Of a stretch of DNA of 64,000 nucleotides, positions 15,263 to 23,280 are shown piece after piece (position 1 is the first letter of the stretch; each line of letters starts with the position of its first letter). The translations under genes were made by a program, and so were the position numbers. Origin of the DNA: Pseudomonas synxantha BG33R (GTDB lineage Bacteria; Pseudomonadota; Gammaproteobacteria; Pseudomonadales; Pseudomonadaceae); assembly GCF_000263715.2 (NCBI RefSeq), contig NZ_CM001514.1, positions 1,350,936-1,414,935 of the forward strand. The letters are read 5' to 3'. The notes under the pieces are model-generated. The model did not search any database and was not told the origin of the DNA. It was given only the letters and a program-made list of their open reading frames with translations.

Positions 15263-15890
15263 GGTTCCCTTTGAGGTGAAGGCCAGCGATGAGCTCGGTA
15301 ACTTCGAGGGCTACGCTGCGGTGTTCAACAACATCGACCTGGGCGATGACGTGATCCTTCCCGGTGCATTCACCAAAGTGAAGACCACGCGAGCGGGCCG
15401 TTTGAAGCTGGCCCTGTTCCATGACTTGACGCGGCTTGTTGGCTCGGCCGAATTCACCCAGGACGACCACGGCCTCTACATCAAGGGCAAGGTCAACTTA
15501 GCGGTTAGTTACGCCCGTGACGCCTATGAGCTGATGAAGGAAGGCACGCTCGACAGCATGTCTATCGGCTTTAACACGATCCTGGCGGCCTACGAAGAAC
15601 GCGAAGGTCGAAGCGTGCGAATCATCAAACAGGCGGAGCTCTGGGAGGCATCCCTAGTGCCGTTCGGAATGAACCCGGCTGCACAAGTAACCGACGTGAA
15701 GTCGGATATCAGAATTTTTGAGAAGGCCCTGCGCGACCGCATGGGGCTCTCCCAAAAGGAGGCGGCAGCGGTCGCCTCGCTCGGCTACTCCGCAGTTCAC
15801 CGCGATGGTGAGACTGAGGCCACGGCGACCGTGGAAGAGCTGAAAAAACTCTCACACACATTTGACCAATTTTTTAAGGTGTCGCCATGA
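15246..15890 (+). CDS. HK97-type prohead protease
   Basis: A 214-residue protein. The herpesvirus/HK97-type serine protease fold is visible: FEGYAAVFNNIDLGDDVILP, the histidine in LALFHD (about residue 60), the nucleophile region GTLDSMSIGF (Ser about 100-102) and ELWEASLVPFGMNPAA. It cleaves the scaffolding delta domain of the major capsid protein and itself during head maturation. It overlaps the capsid gene by 4 bases. It seems intact. Confidence 0.93.
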   Translation: MLSKIEVPFEVKASDELGNFEGYAAVFNNIDLGDDVILPGAFTKVKTTRAGRLKLALFHDLTRLVGSAEFTQDDHGLYIKGKVNLAVSYARDAYELMKEGTLDSMSIGFNTILAAYEEREGRSVRIIKQAELWEASLVPFGMNPAAQVTDVKSDIRIFEKALRDRMGLSQKEAAAVASLGYSAVHRDGETEATATVEELKKLSHTFDQFFKVSP

Positions 15891-17095
15891 CCGATCCAAT
15901 CCAAGAAGTAAAAAGCTCGCTCGAAAACCAGCTGAAAGAAGGTTTCGGCGGCTTGCAGAAGAAGTACGACGCTGTTGCCGATGAGCTGCAGAAGGGCAAC
16001 ACCGTCACCGCCGAGATGAAGTCTCAGATCGAAAACCAAAAAGGTGAGATCGAGCGTGTCATCGAGCAGGTGCAGAAGCTCGAAGAAAAGGGCATCAAGC
16101 TGCGCAACCAGAACCCGGAAAAGAAAAGCTTCATCGACTTTGTTAAGGGTAACGATAACTACCAAGCCCTGACCAAAAAGACTCAGAGCTCGGCCGAAAT
16201 TGAGATCACCAAGTCCGATATGGCCAGCATGGCCGAAGTTAAGGTCACCAGCGCCGGCCTGGTTGCCCCTCAGTACGATCCTGTCATCCAGGGCGCTCCG
16301 CGCCAGAACCTGCTGATTCGCGACTTGATCCCGACCACGCCGGTAACCGGCCAGGCGTTTACCTACTACCGTGAACTGCTGCACACCCTGGGCGCGGGCA
16401 TGGTGCCAGAAGGTGGCGCCAAGCCAACCAGCAACGTGACCTTCGAGCAGGTCACCGACACCATCAAGAAGATTGCTGTATGGATGCCGGTGACCGACGA
16501 AGCGCTCGACGATGTTCCGCAGCTCTACAGCTACATTCAGGAATTGTTGCGCTTCGACCTGGAGCTGAAGCGCGAAGGTCAGTTGCTGAAGGGGGATGGC
16601 ACCGGTAATAACCTGAACGGCATCATGACCCAGGCGACCGTTTTCGACCCAGCGCTGAGCAAGGCCACTGACACGGCCATCGACACCGTGCGCCGTGCGA
16701 TCTACCAGGCGCGCAAGCAGTCTAAGCTGCCGGCCGATGCCGTGGTCATGTCCGATCTGGATTGGATGAACATCGAGCTGCAGAAGGACGGCGAGAACCG
16801 CTACCTGTTCGCCAACCTGCAAGGCCTTGTTACCCCGGTCCTGTGGGGCCGCCCAATCGTTGCCTCGGACAGCATGGACGAGGGTGACGGCGAAACGACC
16901 GGCGGCGAGTTCCTGACTGGCTCGTTCCAGCAAGGCGCGCGGATCTACGATCGCATGGGCTTCACCATCAAGGTCGGCATGATCAATGACGACTTCATCA
17001 AGAACCAGCGCGCCATCCTGGTGGAAGAGCGTCTCGGCCTGGCCGTGCGCAAGAAGTACGCCTTCGTCAAAGGCCGCTTCAAGCACGTCGCCTAA
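15887..17095 (+). CDS. HK97-type major capsid protein
   Basis: A 402-residue capsid protein. Residues about 1-90 form a charged helical delta (scaffold) domain; the HK97 fold follows from about 105, with GLVAPQYDPVIQGAPRQNLL, the E-loop region rich in Pro/Thr and ending VPEGGAKPTSNVTF, KIAVWMPVTDEALDD and a C-terminal DDFIKNQRAILVEERLGLAV strand. Length is normal for the family. The protease encoded just upstream would remove the N-terminal domain. The gene appears complete, so empty proheads could in principle still form. Confidence 0.95.
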   Translation: MTDPIQEVKSSLENQLKEGFGGLQKKYDAVADELQKGNTVTAEMKSQIENQKGEIERVIEQVQKLEEKGIKLRNQNPEKKSFIDFVKGNDNYQALTKKTQSSAEIEITKSDMASMAEVKVTSAGLVAPQYDPVIQGAPRQNLLIRDLIPTTPVTGQAFTYYRELLHTLGAGMVPEGGAKPTSNVTFEQVTDTIKKIAVWMPVTDEALDDVPQLYSYIQELLRFDLELKREGQLLKGDGTGNNLNGIMTQATVFDPALSKATDTAIDTVRRAIYQARKQSKLPADAVVMSDLDWMNIELQKDGENRYLFANLQGLVTPVLWGRPIVASDSMDEGDGETTGGEFLTGSFQQGARIYDRMGFTIKVGMINDDFIKNQRAILVEERLGLAVRKKYAFVKGRFKHVA

Positions 17096-17148
17096 CTCAA
17101 CCCAGCATCAGGGGCCTAACGGCCCCGAACAAAACTCAGGTGAATATC

Positions 17149-17340
17149 ATGGAAATTAAAGTTCTGTGGGGCTTCGAGGGCGATCCCGAAAAGCTCAAGG
17201 TTCCAAATGGCCGAGTATCGGCCGGCACCACCCTCGACGTTGAGGACGAAGAGTTGGCGCACGCGCTGATTGGTAAAGGCCTCGCAGAAAAGGCGAAACC
17301 GGCGGCGAATAAGTCGGCCAAGCCCAACGAGACCAAGTAA
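17149..17340 (+). CDS. Small head-region protein, unknown function
   Basis: A 63-residue protein; ATG at 17149 preferred (AGGTG site) over the GTG at 17140. It has a short beta-rich N-terminus and an Ala/Lys-rich tail. HK97-type phages often have such a small gene between the capsid and the head-tail connector. It lies directly against the connector gene (stop at 17340, next ATG at 17341). Function unknown. Confidence 0.65.
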   Translation: MEIKVLWGFEGDPEKLKVPNGRVSAGTTLDVEDEELAHALIGKGLAEKAKPAANKSAKPNETK

Positions 17341-17790
17341 ATGATCGACCTGGCGCGAGTGAAGAGTCACCTCAAGGTCGATGACGATGAAGAGGATGCT
17401 CTGATCGCCGGCTACTTGGAGGCGGCCAAGTCCCATGTGGGTATGCACTGCGACAGGGAACTGGTCGAGGCTGATCCTGTGGAGCCTGCTCAAATGGGGC
17501 TGACCCCTGATGTCGAGCAGGCCATCCTGCTTTTGGTTGGTCACTGGTACGCCAACCGCGAGGGCGTGGCGCTGGGCACCATATCAACCACCGTACCGCT
17601 GGCTGTTGGGCCAGAGCTATCTGCGGACCATCACCTCAGGCAATCGGGACGCCACAAGTTCTTGGCGCTCTCAAGAGGCCGCTGTGCGTGCGCAGGGCGC
17701 GGCAATGCAGTCTCTCACTTCCACAGTGGGCAGCTATGCCGCCGCAATGGCTGGTGCATTGGCAGTGGGCAACGTTGTTCACCAGGCTGA
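17341..17790 (+). pseudogene. Head-tail connector (gp6-like), 3' end replaced by a deletion join
   Basis: The first about 88 residues are a normal HK97 gp6-like connector: DLARVKSHLKVDDDEEDALI, LEAAKSHVGMHCDREL and an ILLLVGHWYANREGVALGTI helix, followed by TTVPLAVG. Family members then close with a short Leu-Pro-Tyr-Arg type ending. Here the frame instead crosses into tape-measure sequence, out of frame, and gives an unrelated Cys/Arg-rich tail to 17790. The join is near 17605. The missing block should hold head closure, head-tail joining, tail terminator, major tail tube and chaperone genes. Confidence 0.7.
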
Positions 17791-20700
17791 CGCCTGGAAC
17801 CAAGTAAATGCTAGGCTCAAACAGGCCACCACCAGCACTGAAGACTTCGCCGTAAGCCAGAAATCCTTGTTTGAACTGAGTCAGCGTACTGGCACTTCGT
17901 ATTCAGATAATGCCGGTTTGTTCAGCCGCTCGGCGTCATCGATGCGTGAATTTGGGTATTCAACATCTGAGGTGCTTGGAGTTACAGAAGCATTATCGGT
18001 GGGTCTGCAAGTATCCGGTGCGACCTCAGCTGAGGCTTCCTCTTCTATCACTCAGTTTGCTCAAGCACTTGCCCAGGGCGTGCTGCGCGGGGAGGAATTT
18101 AACTCCATCGCTGATAGCGGAGATCGTGTTCTACGCGCGCTTGCGGCAGGGATGGGCGTTGCTAGGAGCGAGCTCAAGGCCATGGCTGATAAAGGGCTGA
18201 TCACTATTGATAAGCTCGTGCCAGCGCTGATCAGCCAGCTTGGGGTCCTAAATGAAGAGTTCGGCAAAATGCCCCCTTCAGTCAGCCGCTCAACCACGGC
18301 CCTGACTAATGCCTTCCAGGCGTGGATTGGAGGAGCTGACTCAGCAACCGGCAGCACAGCGGTTCTCTCTGGTGCGATTGACCTTGTTGCAAAGAACATG
18401 GATGTATTGGCCGCGTCGGCGTTAACTGCGGGCGCCGCCTATGTCGGACTGAAGTCTGGCGAACTGATTAAGGGGTTGCGTGATCAGGTCGGCGCTTTGC
18501 GGGAAGCCCGATCTGCCGAAATTGGCCGGACTACCGCCCAGCTTGATGCGGCCACAGCCGCCGCCCGCCGTACCGCTGCAGAAGTGATCGCCGCAGAATC
18601 CCAGGTCGCAGCGACAAGATTTACCGATGGTCATACCGCAGCCCTCAGCCGCCTTCGACTCGCCAGGCTGGCTGATACCCAAGCAACCGTCGCGCAGACC
18701 GCCGCGCAAGCCGCCCAAACAGCCGCGACATCACTGGCTGGGCGGGCCGGATCGGCGCTGCTTGGGGTAATGGGTGGCCCGGCCGGGCTTGCTGTTACCG
18801 CCGGCGCCGTAGCGGCGAGCTATTTATTGTTCCGCGACAACAGCGATAAGGCCCGGCAAGCTACCGTCGACCTAAAGCGCCCCGTGGAGGAGTTGCGCAA
18901 AGAATTTTCCGAGCTTGGCAAAGAGCAGGCGCGGTATAAGCTTGACGGCGTTATCCAGCAGCAGGCGGACGCACAGGTCGCGGCACAGAAGGCGCTACGC
19001 GAGATCCGCGCCGCTGCCCAGGGCAATGACAAGTGGGGCGATACCTACTCGGCCAACCCGTTCCAGCGCGATCGGGCGGTGACAGACTTCAATCGTCGCA
19101 TTGCCGGCGGCCAGGATATTGATTCGGCCAGTCAGCAGTTGGTCGCGGCAATCGGTCCAAACAAGGAAATGACCAACGCCATCAACGCCTCGGCAGCAGC
19201 GTACGGTGAGGCCATCAAGGCCTCCGGCGATTACGGTGACGTCGCCAATATACTGACAGCACGATTAAACGATGTCGCTGACGCGGCCGACCAGGCCGGT
19301 GCGGGCCTGAAGAAGATAGAGGGGCCGGATCAGAAAACGATTGACGGCTGGACCAGTTACTCCAAGACGCTGGTGGAGCGACTGAATTCGGTGCGGGATG
19401 GCGGAGACCTGGTCGGTGAGGTGAATCGCCGTATTGAGCGTGAGGGCGTCGACCCAGCTACTGCGGAAGGCTGGCGCATTCTAGCCGGTGCTATCAAAGG
19501 TTCCGAGGCTGCGGCCAAGGCGTCGGAGGAAGCCCAGCAGAAGGCGAAGAAAGCGGCGGAGGATATTCACCGCCAAGCCGAACAACTCAACAACGCTTAC
19601 AAGCAGACCCTGGCCAACCTCACACAGCAGGTAGCGCTATATGGTGAAACTACCGAGATAGGGCGCCTCCGCTACGAGCTCACCACTGGCGAGCTTTCGA
19701 AGCTATCAGCGAAGAACAAGGTAATGCTCGAGGGCAAGGCCATTGAGCTCGACGCGCTCAATGCCAGAAAGGCCTATGACGGCTTGATGTCAGGCCTTCA
19801 AACCAAAGAGCAGGCCCTGCTTGCAACCACGAAAGAGCGGATGCAGGTCCTGGAAACAGCCAATCGCGCTGGGAAGCTGTCGTCAGACGACTATCGCGCC
19901 GGCGCTGATGCCATCTCGAAAGCCACCGTTACCGAGGCGCCAGAGTTTGGTGGCATCGACTCATCGGTGGGCGGGCCGTCCGGTGAGCTGGTCAAGATTG
20001 CAGAGGCCGAGGCCGCCCTGAAAAAGTGGCACGACAAGCAGATGTCGATGCAGGCCGAACTTCGCGATCAGATCCTGGCCGACCAGCAAAGCACCAACGA
20101 ACAGAAGCTCGCCGCCGAGCAGCAGTACTTGGACCGGGTGGTGGAAATCAACCAAACGAACCAGGCGAGGCTTTCTGACATTCAGGGCGCCTATAAAGTG
20201 GCCGTGATCGGCACCTTCAGCGAGTTGTCGGGCCAGGCCGCAGACATGGTTGGCAAGATCGCTGGCGAGCAGTCTGGCGCATACAAGGCGTTGTTTGTCG
20301 CGCAAAAGGCGTTCGCGGTGGCGTCGATCATCATGAACGCCCAGATAGCTGCAGCGAAGGCACCGGCGGAACTGACCATCCTGGGCGGTATACCGGTGGG
20401 CGCGGCGCTGCTGGCAGCGGGTTACGCAAATGCGGGCATGGTCGCCGGCATGGCGCTGGCCGGGTTCTCCGAAGGTGGTTTTACCGGCCCGGGTGGCAAG
20501 TTTGAGCCGAAGGGTGTGGTTCACGGCGGCGAGGTGGTCATCCGCAAGGAGGTGGTCGATCAGCCTGGAATGAAGGATTACCTCATCGGCCTGAACCGTA
20601 GCGGTAAGCCAGGCTATGCGAGCGGCGGATTCGTCGGAAGCCCAGGTATCACACCGGCCTTCACCGCTCCATCTGTCGCGGCGGGCGCCGGGTCAGGCTC

Positions 20701-20896
20701 TGCCCCAGAGATTCACCTTCACATCAATGGCGACGGATCTGGTGGATCTGTGAACGCGCCGGAAGGCTATGAGCAGATGGGGCTGGCGCTGCTTGCCACC
20801 GCACGCTCCGAAATGCCCAAGATCGCGCGCCAAGTGATCGTGCAAGAGAAAGGCCAAAACGGCCTGCTCGATCCAAACAACCGGAGAAATAGCTGA
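17510..20896 (+). CDS. Tape measure protein, N-terminus fused by deletion
   Basis: The frame is open for 1128 codons; recognisable tape-measure sequence starts only near 17610 (residues about 34 on, ATSSWRSQEAAVRAQGAAMQ), while the preceding codons are the connector gene in another frame. The true start is uncertain; an in-frame ATG at 17705 is another choice. Features are the tape-measure N-domain (GNVVHQADAWNQVNARLKQA), ALAQGVLRGEEFNSIADS, long Ala-rich helices, two hydrophobic segments (about 300-320 and 425-445) and a C-terminal GFSEGGFTGPGG turn. It sets tail length and is ejected with DNA. No tail-tube gene remains in this prophage to be measured. Confidence 0.8.
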   Translation: MSSRPSCFWLVTGTPTARAWRWAPYQPPYRWLLGQSYLRTITSGNRDATSSWRSQEAAVRAQGAAMQSLTSTVGSYAAAMAGALAVGNVVHQADAWNQVNARLKQATTSTEDFAVSQKSLFELSQRTGTSYSDNAGLFSRSASSMREFGYSTSEVLGVTEALSVGLQVSGATSAEASSSITQFAQALAQGVLRGEEFNSIADSGDRVLRALAAGMGVARSELKAMADKGLITIDKLVPALISQLGVLNEEFGKMPPSVSRSTTALTNAFQAWIGGADSATGSTAVLSGAIDLVAKNMDVLAASALTAGAAYVGLKSGELIKGLRDQVGALREARSAEIGRTTAQLDAATAAARRTAAEVIAAESQVAATRFTDGHTAALSRLRLARLADTQATVAQTAAQAAQTAATSLAGRAGSALLGVMGGPAGLAVTAGAVAASYLLFRDNSDKARQATVDLKRPVEELRKEFSELGKEQARYKLDGVIQQQADAQVAAQKALREIRAAAQGNDKWGDTYSANPFQRDRAVTDFNRRIAGGQDIDSASQQLVAAIGPNKEMTNAINASAAAYGEAIKASGDYGDVANILTARLNDVADAADQAGAGLKKIEGPDQKTIDGWTSYSKTLVERLNSVRDGGDLVGEVNRRIEREGVDPATAEGWRILAGAIKGSEAAAKASEEAQQKAKKAAEDIHRQAEQLNNAYKQTLANLTQQVALYGETTEIGRLRYELTTGELSKLSAKNKVMLEGKAIELDALNARKAYDGLMSGLQTKEQALLATTKERMQVLETANRAGKLSSDDYRAGADAISKATVTEAPEFGGIDSSVGGPSGELVKIAEAEAALKKWHDKQMSMQAELRDQILADQQSTNEQKLAAEQQYLDRVVEINQTNQARLSDIQGAYKVAVIGTFSELSGQAADMVGKIAGEQSGAYKALFVAQKAFAVASIIMNAQIAAAKAPAELTILGGIPVGAALLAAGYANAGMVAGMALAGFSEGGFTGPGGKFEPKGVVHGGEVVIRKEVVDQPGMKDYLIGLNRSGKPGYASGGFVGSPGITPAFTAPSVAAGAGSGSAPEIHLHINGDGSGGSVNAPEGYEQMGLALLATARSEMPKIARQVIVQEKGQNGLLDPNNRRNS

Positions 20897-21234
20897 TGGC
20901 AGAGGTATTCAACTGGTCGCCCCGGGTTGGCTCTTCCGGTGACGATCAACCTGACGTGCTTGAGTCGAAGTTCGGTAACGGCTACAGCCAGCGATTATCG
21001 GTCGGAATAAACAATGTTGCTGGCGCGTACACCGTTTCCTTCACGGGCGGGGAGGCTTACATCAAGCCGATCCGGGAGTTCTTCAAGCGGCACAAGGGGG
21101 CAAATCACTTTCTGTGGACCCCGCCGCTTGAGGTGCAAGGGGCGTTCATCACTACCGGTGGATGGCAACTGCAAACCCATGGCAACAAGAAGTACACCCT
21201 CAGCACCACTTTCCAGCAGGTATTTAACCCATGA
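20896..21234 (+). CDS. Minor tail protein, lambda gpM type
   Basis: A 112-residue protein of the Phage_min_tail family: EVFNWSPRVGSS, ESKFGNGYSQRLSVGINN, FFKRHKGANHFLWTPP and a C-terminal LSTTFQQVF strand. It overlaps the tape-measure stop (TGATG) and the gpL gene (ATGA). gpM joins the tail-tip complex beneath the tape measure. A second copy is encoded at 48083 in the F-type tailocin. Confidence 0.92.
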   Translation: MAEVFNWSPRVGSSGDDQPDVLESKFGNGYSQRLSVGINNVAGAYTVSFTGGEAYIKPIREFFKRHKGANHFLWTPPLEVQGAFITTGGWQLQTHGNKKYTLSTTFQQVFNP

Positions 21235-21917
21235 TCACTTTGGACGACCAGAAGCTCGAGCCGGGCGCGGTTATTCAGCTGATTGAGTTGGACGGCGAGG
21301 CGCGTGGAATGGGCATCTTGCGGTATCACGCGCATCAACAGTCCACGCCGATCATCTGGAAGGGCGACGTGTATCTACCACGTCCTTATGAGACCGGCGG
21401 GTTCGGGCGCAGCGTTGAAGGCAACAACTCCACACCCATGCTGAAGATCAGCAATATCGACGGAACGATTACAGCGCTATGCCGGCGATTCCAGGGGATG
21501 AGCGGGGTCAAGCTGACGGTTCGGCAGACCTACGTCAAATACCTAGACCCTGCGAATTTCCCAGAGGGCAACCCGACGGCCAGCACCATGGAAAGGCTCG
21601 ACATCTCATATATCAACCAGGTCACCAGCCTGTTGCGTGAAGAGGTGGTGTTTTCGTTGGCCCCTCCGACTGCTGTTAAGGGTCAGAGGTTGCCGGGCGG
21701 CCTGATCATGAACCGGTGCGAATGGTGCCTTTGGGGCGAGTACCGTGGCCCGGACTGCAACTACACCGGGATCAAGATGTTCGACCTCGACGGCAACCCA
21801 GTGGACGACCCGGCACTGGATCGCTGTGGCGGCCGGCCAAGTGACTGCGAAATCCGCTTTGGCAAGGGCAACCCGTTGTCGTTCGGCGGCGCCCCTGGCG
21901 CTGCGCTTATTGGATAG
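21231..21917 (+). CDS. Minor tail protein, lambda gpL type
   Basis: A 228-residue protein of the gpL family. The N-terminal barrel begins LEPGAVIQLIELDGEARGMG. The C-terminal domain has the four cysteines that hold an iron-sulphur cluster in lambda gpL: RCEWCLWGEYRGPDC (two of them), then DRCGGRPSDC. Order M-L-K-I-J is preserved downstream. Its paralogue is at 48473. Confidence 0.92.
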   Translation: MITLDDQKLEPGAVIQLIELDGEARGMGILRYHAHQQSTPIIWKGDVYLPRPYETGGFGRSVEGNNSTPMLKISNIDGTITALCRRFQGMSGVKLTVRQTYVKYLDPANFPEGNPTASTMERLDISYINQVTSLLREEVVFSLAPPTAVKGQRLPGGLIMNRCEWCLWGEYRGPDCNYTGIKMFDLDGNPVDDPALDRCGGRPSDCEIRFGKGNPLSFGGAPGAALIG

Positions 21918-21922
21918 ACCCC

Positions 21923-22675
21923 ATGAACAAGACGATGCTGAAACAAATTCAGGCGCACGCTGCGGCGGAGTTTCCGAAGGAAAGCTGCGGCGTGGTGATC
22001 CGTGAGGCCGGGCGGCTGAAGTACGTTGCCTGCCGCAACGATGCCAAGACCCCCAGCGAGCACTTCATCATCAACCCCGAGGATAAGTGTGACGCTGAGG
22101 ACCGTGGCGAGGTGACGATGATCATTCACTCTCATCCCGACGTTCCACCCATGCCGAGCATGACCGATCGTGTCAGCTGCGAATTGCATGAAAAGCCGTG
22201 GGGTATTGTGAGCTGGCCGTCTGGCGAGTACTTCGAATTCAAGCCTGATGGTTACCAGGCCCCGCTGGTTGGCCGCGAGTTCGGCCATGGTCTGCTGGAC
22301 TGCTATGCCCTGTGCCGCGATTACTACGAGCGCGAGCATGGGATTGAATTGCCGAACTACCCACGCCGGGACGGCTGGTGGAACGATGGTGAGAGCCTCT
22401 ACGAGAAGTACTACGAGGAGGCCGGTTTCTATCCGGTTTCGATGCCGCGCAAGGGTGACATGATCGTCATGCAGATCAACGCCGCTGCACCGAACCATGC
22501 AGGAATCTATCTGGGTGACGGCTTGCTGACCAGTGCCCCGGAGCTGCACCCGGCCCCGGGCACCTTCCTGCATCATCGCTACAGCAAGAAATCCACCCGC
22601 GACGTTTACGGCGGCATGTGGGCTGATTACACCGTGCTGATTCTTCGGCACCAACGAATGCCGGAGGTTGACTGA
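21923..22675 (+). CDS. Tail tip peptidase, lambda gpK type (JAMM plus NlpC/P60)
   Basis: A 250-residue two-domain protein. Residues about 1-85 form a JAB/MPN domain with metal motif HSHPDVPPMPSMTD and an upstream Glu in PKESCGVV. Residues about 110-245 are an NlpC/P60 cysteine peptidase with GLLDCYALCRDYY (catalytic Cys) and PNHAGIYLGDGLL (catalytic His). In lambda K the pair acts in tail-tip assembly, and the peptidase probably opens peptidoglycan during entry. Both active sites look intact. It overlaps gpI by one base (TGATG). Confidence 0.92.
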   Translation: MNKTMLKQIQAHAAAEFPKESCGVVIREAGRLKYVACRNDAKTPSEHFIINPEDKCDAEDRGEVTMIIHSHPDVPPMPSMTDRVSCELHEKPWGIVSWPSGEYFEFKPDGYQAPLVGREFGHGLLDCYALCRDYYEREHGIELPNYPRRDGWWNDGESLYEKYYEEAGFYPVSMPRKGDMIVMQINAAAPNHAGIYLGDGLLTSAPELHPAPGTFLHHRYSKKSTRDVYGGMWADYTVLILRHQRMPEVD

Positions 22676-23271
22676 TGGCAATGAAAACTACGGTTAACCC
22701 GCAGCCTTTGGTGGTGCTGGTGATGCTTTATGGTGTGCTTGGCGCCCGGTTCGGTCGCGTTCACCACCTGGCCGTAGCGTCATGCGCTGAGGCGATTCAT
22801 GCGTTGTGCGTGAAGATCCCCGGCTTCAGACGGTTCTTGCGCTTTTCGGAAGAGCGCGGCCTGACCTACGCAGTGTTCCGCGGGAAGAAGAACCTGAGCG
22901 ATACCGAGATTGAGATGCGCCAGGACACCGTTGAGCCGATCCGTATTGCGCCAATTGTGATTGGCAGCAAGGGAGGCGGCTTGTTCGCCACCATTGCAGG
23001 TCTTGCCCTGGTGGTGGTCGGTGCAATCACCCAGCAGTACTACTTGGTAGCAGCTGGTGCTGGCCTGATGATTGGCGGTATCGCCATGAGTATGTCCCCG
23101 TCACCGGTGGGCGTGCTGGACAAGGAGGGCGATGGCAACAGGCCGTCCTATGCGTTCGGCGGGGCGGTCACCACGATGGCCCAGGGGCGCTGCAAACCAC
23201 TTCTGTATGGCGAACGCGATATCGGTGGCGCCCTCATCTCGGCTGGCGTCTTTTCGGAAGATCAGCAGTAA
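22675..23271 (+). CDS. Tail assembly protein, lambda gpI type
   Basis: A 198-residue gpI homologue: an N-terminal ubiquitin-like part (VLGARFGRVHHLAVASCAEA, then IHALCVKIPGFRRFL), a central glycine-rich hydrophobic stretch (about 100-140) and the conserved ending YAFGGAVTTMAQG ... LLYGERDIGGALISAG. gpI helps assemble the gpJ tip and does not remain in the mature tail in lambda. Two further paralogues are encoded at 49966 and 50592. Confidence 0.9.
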   Translation: MAMKTTVNPQPLVVLVMLYGVLGARFGRVHHLAVASCAEAIHALCVKIPGFRRFLRFSEERGLTYAVFRGKKNLSDTEIEMRQDTVEPIRIAPIVIGSKGGGLFATIAGLALVVVGAITQQYYLVAAGAGLMIGGIAMSMSPSPVGVLDKEGDGNRPSYAFGGAVTTMAQGRCKPLLYGERDIGGALISAGVFSEDQQ

Positions 23272-23280
23272 GGAAAACCC

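Noticed and set aside
15797..17086. 429-codon minus-strand frame opposite the capsid gene
   Set aside because: Antisense shadow of the HK97-type capsid; no recognisable domain or start signal.
17111..17126. GGGGCC-TAAC-GGCCCC hairpin after the capsid gene as a terminator
   Set aside because: The stem is good but there is no T tract after it, and the following genes belong to the same operon; it may only affect mRNA stability.
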